From: Chromera velia
Lineage: Eukaryota > Sar > Chromeraceae
NCBI GenBank assembly: GCA_018398765.1
Contig: JAHBMJ010001986.1
Span: 107,526-132,525 of the forward strand
Reading direction: 5' to 3'
DNA length: 25,000 nt
Below, piece after piece: positions 19,509-25,000 of the stretch; position 1 is the stretch's first letter, and every line of letters starts with the position of its first letter. A model generated the notes under the pieces. It was not told the origin of the DNA, did not search any database, and saw nothing but the letters and a program-made list of their open reading frames with translations. A program made the position numbers and the translations under genes.

Positions 19509-21157
19509 AGATTGAATCAATTAATGACTGTATGCATCGATTTTGCACTAGCCAGTGTCATGGCAGCGTGAATTCATACTAATCTAGATGATAGGATTCA
19601 GCTGAATTTGTATGTTAAGATTAGCTAGTAGTACAGATGGAACTTTGAAATTAGTTGGAAGTAGTTTAATAGTTAAAGTTCAATAAGCCAACTACTAGTA
19701 GACTGTGCATAAATCGGAAACCGTTCCATTCTTTTATAGCATGATCTAGAGCATGCATGATATTCAGGCTGTTGGTAAATTTACTAAATTATTCTATGCT
19801 ACTACATGGGCGCCACACAGAGATGGCTCAAGGCAACGCTAGGCTGAGAACGGCTGAGAACAGAAGCTAGAGGACTTGTCAGAAAGTTTATTTAAAGACA
19901 GGCTTAGGGTTCAAATTCGAAGAAGACGACTTAAGACTTAACACAACTTAACTGGACTCAATCTCGATCTATCGACTGTTTTTCACTCAATCAAATCAAA
20001 CATGGTTCATACTGGAGATATAAAAAACTGTTATATCTCTTTTTTATCTTTGTTTCTCACCAGAGAAATTAGAATCTCCCCTGTTGCTTTTCTAATAATC
20101 TGATTCTGGACAAGGCGGCATATAGAAAGAGTTGTCGCGTCTCCTAATTGAGTCCGAAACATAGATCTGGTCGGGGACACGCACAGACATGCATATATTT
20201 TATGATGAATTTTTATCGCCATGTACACAATAAAAATCATGCAGTAGCACTAGTAGCAGTATTATCCCATAAATTAGGCCTGCTACATTGCTTTTTGGTG
20301 GCATACCTGGGCACTGTAGCTGGGCACATCGATCTAGTCCGGGGTCTTGAGTCCTTTGCGGCCTATTTCAAATTGGCGTGGCCGTAGGCCCATCCAGCTT
20401 TGTCCGCGGGCGGCCCTACTGGCAAGCGCCTACAGCTCATCTATCGGCTGATCTATATTCTGGTGATCAAAGCCCGCTGCCTCCCGTGACTCCTGGCGTG
20501 CCTAAGTAGGATATCATACATGCTCCTTCCTTTACGGGATTTTTCCTTAAGAAGGAAGAATCTTTTCATGCCAGAGGCATTTTCTGTTTTTAACGTATTA
20601 AGAAAAAAACTAAATCGACAAGGAGAACGACGGAAAGATGAAAAACAACAGAAAGATTTCAAAAAGATGGATTAGACAGGGCCTGAAAATTCGGCTAAGA
20701 TTTACCCAGTGGGTCATATCGTCTATGATCGGTCGCCAAATTTAATTACGTCCAATTAGCTAGTCCAATTAGCAATAGAAACCCCATATAAAGACTAACA
20801 AAGTATTAGACTCCTTTTGCATACCCTTTCCTTCACGAGACCTTTCCTACACTTGCTTATCCCCTTTTATTCTCTGTTTTCTTATGTATACTTGTATAGT
20901 TCATGTTGCATAAGCTCGACTTTGGATGACTACCTTGGTATATTGTCTTGTTCGTCTGTGAAGGGGACCCCGGGCCGCCCCCCCCCTGACGATGACCTCA
21001 CGTGTCCCTCTGGCCACGTCGAATGACTGACCGCAATTTTGTGCGCGCGTACTGCTGGTAGTCTCTGAGTTGGCACTCTAGCTTGCAATGGTTGATCTTG
21101 CATGAGTAGTGTTTCAAGCATGCGCCGAGGTCACCCAGGCTCACGTCCCGTCTCCTC
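19509..21157. other. Convergent intergenic region, AT-rich
   Basis: It lies between the 3' ends of two converging genes. I find only short open frames. One at 20031-20240 (minus, 69 codons, RTQLGDATTLSICRLVQNQI) reads somewhat like protein but has no supporting context. A sequence near 19908, GGTTCAAATTCGA, resembles a pol III B box, but no tRNA fold was found. Confidence 0.4.
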
Positions 21158-22445
21158 TCAAATGGAGGTCAGGGGCTCTGTCTCGCTCTCGTACGTCTTC
21201 CGATTCCGCTTCTTCCTCCTTGACCCTCCAGAGTCTCGCTCCCTCCTCAATCTTTTCCTCATTCTCTTCACATATTGCTTCGTCCTCTCTGCATGAGGCT
21301 TTCGAGTTCGCCAAAGAGATCCTCCTCTAGCTGAGGCATTGGCGTTCTGTTGTTCCTCCTGAGGTGCCCCCTCCATGATGTCGTCGTCGTCCTGGGGTGG
21401 GTGCCCCTGGGACTCTTCCGGTGGTTTTCTTCTTTCGTTTGCATACATTCCTTGCCTGTCAGCTTGCAATTCTATTTTACATGCTTTGCCGGACAGCAGT
21501 CTCTGGGTGAGTCTCACGACTTCGACTCTGGAACCTCTTTTGATGTTGATAACTGTGGGTCTCTCTCTCTGGGCCATTTTGCAGTCCATCGATCCGATTC
21601 GGGTGCGTTCAGAACGAAATTAACCTTTGATGTTTTGCTTTTGCGTATATTCCCTGCATGTCCAGCCCACTTCAGAAAATCGGCTGTCTGCCCCTCATGA
21701 AGGATCGCTTGGGAGGCGTGCAAAGGACGGTCGTTTGTTTCAAATTGGTAGAAGCTGTCCTTCTCTTACTGTGTTTACAGAGGGACAAATGAGAAAAGAT
21801 AAAAGAAACAATTTTGGACAGCTAAAGAATTAAGGGGAGGGAGGAAGAGGGAGCCTCACTTCTCATCGTTTGTCCCTTATTCAAGTTATCATTGACAAGA
21901 GTGAGATCTAGACAGACAGGTTGACAGGCAAACAACCAGACAAGCAGACAAGCATCACCCCAAGGACCTTCGAGAAGATCTCCTTGTACTTTGCGAGGTC
22001 GCCCTTCAACCTCAGATCCTGCACGCAACCAACCAGAAGGGAAGCGCAAAGGAGAAAATGGTGCAACATAGAGTTGCAGGAGCGACCCCACTTTCTGCCC
22101 AACGCATCTAGAGGGAGGCTCAGCACGAGAACAACTTGAAGAAGGACATTCGACAAAAGAGAACCCGAGAGAAACGAGGAAGAGATTGATACTAAATGAT
22201 CTTTTGTGCGGGAAGTGGACAGATAGAAACACTGCCTCTCAGGCCCGACTGAACAGCCACGTAAAGGAAGTCCCAGGGTTCGATCAAGAACCGCACTGTG
22301 CATAAACACAACCCGCCCTGAGAGCCCGAGCGCAAGGGTAGAGTTCAGAACTTCCAAAAAGCAGTTGTGCCGCACAAAAAGGTACTCACCTTCCAGGCGC
22401 TTTTCTGCCACGCGCCCTCTCCCTCTGCTGCGCTTTCTCTGCCAT
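21158..22445 (-). CDS. 232-residue protein with strongly basic C-terminus, five exons
   Basis: Exons on the minus strand: 22390-22445 (ATG in ACAACATGG; donor GTGAGT), 22092-22134, 21959-22018 (acceptor GGTTGCGTGCAG), 21521-21762 and 21158-21455 (acceptor AGCTGACAG). All phases agree, and the sum is 699 nt including TGA. The N-terminus is basic (AQQRERARGRK). The centre reads DLRLKGDLAKYKEIFSKVLG, then FYQFETNDRPLHASQ and QTADFLKWAGHAG. An acidic DDDD stretch is followed by an Arg/Lys-rich segment (KQYVKRMRKRLRRERD, RRKKRNRK), consistent with a nuclear localisation or RNA-binding tail. No family is recognised. Weakest points: the 43-nt second exon, the GAG acceptor at 21763 and the GTCGTG donor at 21520. 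The first exon can be extended to an acceptor at 22454/22455, so a 5' untranslated exon is likely. Confidence 0.55.
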
Positions 22446-22454
22446 GTTGTCGCG

Positions 22455-24251
22455 CTGCAGGGTTTGATTCAAAAGAGAGATGCGCAGAGACAAACAGAAA
22501 CACACACACACTGTCACTTAGAGAGAAACAGAGAGATAAGGGAAGAGAGCCGCAAACAGACAAAAATGCTGATTAGGCAGTAAGCCAGCAGAAAAGAAGA
22601 CTCAGTAAAAAAGGGGGACAGACAGAAGAGAAGGGTAGTTGTGCCGCTTTTACTTGTGACCGACCGACCGACAGACTGTAGGGTCCCGGGCCTCTCTTCC
22701 CTCTTTCTCTTCACTATTGAATGTCTCTCTTCCTTTTGAACGGTGGGCGGTCAAAAGACATTCATTTCTTCCTAGTGCCTGAAAATTCCAGAAAAGAAAG
22801 GAGCGCACGCAATTCAGAGAAAAAGGGGGGCACAGTTACAGCCGGAATAGAATCGAGTCACTTGGAAAAGCAGATGAAAGGAATCTAGACACCAGATGCA
22901 CTTGAAGGGGGGCGCCTCTACAGAAGGGACAGTCGGAAAGACTTTCTTCTCATATTGACAGACAAAGAATCCAACAAATTGACAGCGATAGACAGGAAGA
23001 CATACAGCTTAGCAGACAGGCAGGTAGGCAGGCATGCAGGCACGCAGGCAGGCAGGCGGAGAGGCAGACAGGCAGAGTGATAGTACGTGTCATCCCGTCC
23101 GTCCGTTGCGACAAGCAAGCGGTCAACACTCCGGAAAGCCACGGGATGCGAACGGGATGATCTCGAGAAAGCAGATGGATGCATCCATATAAGCAGGCAC
23201 CCCCATCATGATGTGCAAACATTCCCTCAGTGCGCGAACTGAACAAAAACAGTGAATCCCAAAGCAACTGGGCTGACCCAACCTAGCTGCATGCATGCAT
23301 GTCATATCGCGAAACTCGATCACTTCACTGAACATGCATGCATCACTCACATTGCGAATCGCCACCAAAGCAAACTGAATCGAAGTCAGATGGATGAGCA
23401 CACAGTCTGCCAAACTGGTCAACCCTGTCGGGTGGATTCCAGCTGGGAAAAGGCAGGAAGCGACAGCCAGCCAGTAATTGAATCTTCATTGCAAAGAAAA
23501 GAAAAGAAAATACACTTGAAGGAGGAGCAGCAATTTCTGTGCGAGAGAGATCTCCGAGACCGAGGAAATATCTATAGACTGAAGGACACGATCAAACGTG
23601 CTTGTGGCGGAAGGTGGAAGACAAACTGAATCAAAGAAAAAAAGCTCCGCGCAAAAGTGATGAAAGTGGAAAAAAGGGAATGCCGAGTGCGCGGAAGCAC
23701 ATGCCCATCCTTGCATACAAGTCCACAGAAATTACTGACTGGCAGACAAAAACGCTGAAAGTGATTTTATTAAAAGTGTGGAGAACACAGCTTTCCGTGT
23801 CAGTGTCCGTCTATGGTCTACGTTTCCGTTATTATGTAAGAGATCACCATGCAACACGCAGGCTTGCGGTCTGAGGTCAATTGAATAGCATGCAGTGACT
23901 TCAGTGACGTCGATCAGGCGTCAATCTCGTGGCTTCCCCTCAATTCCTGCAGGGCGCATCTTGTAGGCCTTTTCCCCCCCAGGTTCCTTCTCGAAATGAA
24001 TGTACTTGTTCGCTTCAATCTGCATGCACTCATTTGTCAATAGAATCCTTGAATTTCTCCATCCATTTACACATTCATTCACTCACTCAGTCAGTCACTG
24101 AGTCAGTCACCCACTCGCTGACTTTCTTCTTCGTATCTCTATCGGAAAGGGCGACACCAAGCACGCAACCTCCCAACTGCTACTGATTCTTACCCCGCTC
24201 TCTACTTCAACCACATCTCAGTCAGACAGAGCAGCACTTGATTCTCGTTTG
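22455..24251. other. Intergenic or intronic sequence with repeats
   Basis: No exon is firmly supported. A minus-strand segment at about 22671-22715 (KRKREERPGTLQSVG) ends at a GTCGGTCGG run that could serve as a donor. It may be the 5' exon of the 232-residue gene. Otherwise there are GGCA-type repeats at 22998-23075, GCATGCATGCATG near 23288 and (TCAC/TCAG) units near 24075-24120. Confidence 0.35.
22998..23075. repeat. Degenerate (AGGC)n tract
   Basis: About twenty GCAG/GGCA/GACA units carry scattered substitutions (GTAG, CATG, CACG, CGGA). It is the same unit as in two introns of the window, but more diverged. Confidence 0.9.
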
Positions 24252-24588
24252 TCAAAATTCAAATTTGTCTCCTCGTGGCCTTCCGCCTTCACACATGGAC
24301 AATGGTCTCTACAGGCAGGCCCGGCCCCGTTGAATCTTTCGAACTGATCATCAACCAGTCACACACCCCATAGCTGAAACGAAAAGAAGCAACCGACCTC
24401 GAACTGCGCCTGCATCTTCTCTCTGGCGCTCCACTCAGCGCTCTCCTCTCTGTCGAGCTCGGTCAGATACTTCTCCACAGGGAACACGTGCCACTCGCCC
24501 TCTGCCCTCAACATAAAGGCGACCACCAGCATGCGGTGCATAGAGCTGCCTTTCGGGTCCGGCAAGAGGGTGTACTTCGAGTCGCCCT
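24252..24588 (-). CDS. 3' end of a spliced gene, two exons visible
   Basis: An internal exon at 24398-24588 has acceptor GACTGCATGCAG and donor GTCGGT. It encodes 63 full codons from GDSKYTLLPDPKG through MLVVAFMLRAEGEWHVFPVEKYLTEL to EKMQAQFE. An 89-nt intron leads in phase 0 to a last exon (24252-24308, acceptor GCCTGCCTGTAG) ending GDKFEF and TGA. The EGEWHVFPVEKY core followed by an acidic Glu/Trp-rich helix is reminiscent of the N-terminal domain of the large TFIIF subunit (RAP74). I hold that only as a weak likeness, because RAP74 normally has a long C-terminal part that is absent here. Upstream exons lie beyond the homopurine tract and the window edge. Confidence 0.5.
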
Positions 24589-24663
24589 CTGCATGCAGTC
24601 AATTTGATTGATTTGTGCGTACAGTCACAGAAAGCCAGAAACAAAATCTCAGTCAGTCACACG

Positions 24664-24733
24664 CAGAAGAGAGAGAAAGAAAGACAGAAAGAAAGAAAGA
24701 AAGAAAGACAGACAGACAGACAAACAGACAGAT

Positions 24734-24764
<31 letters not shown>

Positions 24765-25000
24765 CAGAAAAGAAAAGAAAGAAAGAAAGAAAAGAAAAGA
24801 AAAGAAAAGAAAGAAAGAAAGAAAGAAAAGAAAGAAAGAAAGAAAGAAAGAAAGACAGACAGACAGACAGACAGAAAGAAAGAAAGAAAGAAAGAAAGAC
24901 AGAATAAGAAAAGAAAAGAAAAGAAAAGAAAAGAAAGAAAGAAAAGAAAAGAAAAGAAAGAAAGGAAAGAAAAGAAAGAAAGAAAGACAGAAAGACAGAC
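24664..25000. repeat. Homopurine GAAA/GACA/AAAAG tract, runs off the window
   Basis: About 337 bases are almost purely A and G with periodic GACA interruptions. They are built of GAAA, AAAAG and GACA blocks that recur in alternation. The tract sits upstream of the minus-strand exon at 24588, so it is probably intronic. The lysine/arginine frame on the plus strand is a repeat artefact. Confidence 0.95.

Noticed and set aside
19820-19925. tRNA or SINE promoter (GGTTCAAATTCGA B-box-like, TGGCTCAAGG A-box-like)
   Set aside because: The boxes are about 85 bases apart, no cloverleaf arms pair and no tRNA-like ends are seen. Probably chance.
21908-22411. 167-codon minus-strand frame
   Set aside because: It reads through a strong GTGAGT donor and two acceptors, and its middle is Leu/Val/Cys-rich intron translation. 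Short phase-matched exons in other frames explain the region better.
24608-24907. 99-codon Lys/Arg/Glu-rich plus-strand frame
   Set aside because: An artefact of the GAAA homopurine repeat.

Overview
The window looks like nuclear DNA of an intron-rich unicellular eukaryote. It has GT-AG introns, many short phase-consistent exons, a degenerate non-LTR retrotransposon and heavy tetranucleotide repeat load in introns and spacers. No bacterial-style operons, ribosome binding sites or CRISPR are visible. Repeated TGCATGCA words and the overall style would suit an alveolate alga such as a chromerid (Chromera-like). That is an inference from style, not an identification.

Left part (1-6.1 kb): mobile DNA. 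A plus-strand LINE-type element enters from the left edge and carries an apurinic-type endonuclease, a reverse transcriptase and a C-terminal zinc-knuckle region. It is broken by in-frame stops and one frameshift, and its endonuclease has lost a catalytic aspartate (GDFN to GNFN). Its 3' end (136 nt) recurs in inverted orientation at 4732-4867, as the end of a decayed minus-strand coding relic that extends to about 6.1 kb. The two copies differ by an in-frame 12-nt gap just upstream of a shared C-terminal stop.

Middle part (6.1-11.8 kb): AT-richer, with no gene I can support. It holds two (TA)n tracts, a 148-bp tandem duplication, a 46/43-bp tandem duplication that begins with a word found at the 5' end of small-subunit rRNA, and weak minus-strand open stretches.

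Right part (11.8-24.6 kb): gene-rich. I reconstruct four spliced protein genes by matching splice sites and phases. (i) A minus-strand three-exon gene of 677 codons (11830-14757) has an ankyrin-like N-terminal stretch and a long disordered/helical body. (ii) A divergent plus-strand gene with at least nine exons and about 303 codons (15527-19508) contains an EF-hand-like motif. (iii) A minus-strand five-exon gene of 232 codons (21158-22445) has a very basic C-terminus. (iv) The 3' end of a minus-strand gene lies at 24252-24588. Genes (i) and (ii) are head to head across a 769-bp spacer with many GCATGC words. None of these proteins could be assigned to a named family with confidence.

A recurring feature is that introns are filled with expanded tetranucleotides (GTCA, GTGA, CTTT, GGCA), often directly continuing the 5' splice site GTCAGT. 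One intron has a 36-G run next to the only ambiguous base. The right edge is a homopurine tract that runs off the window.
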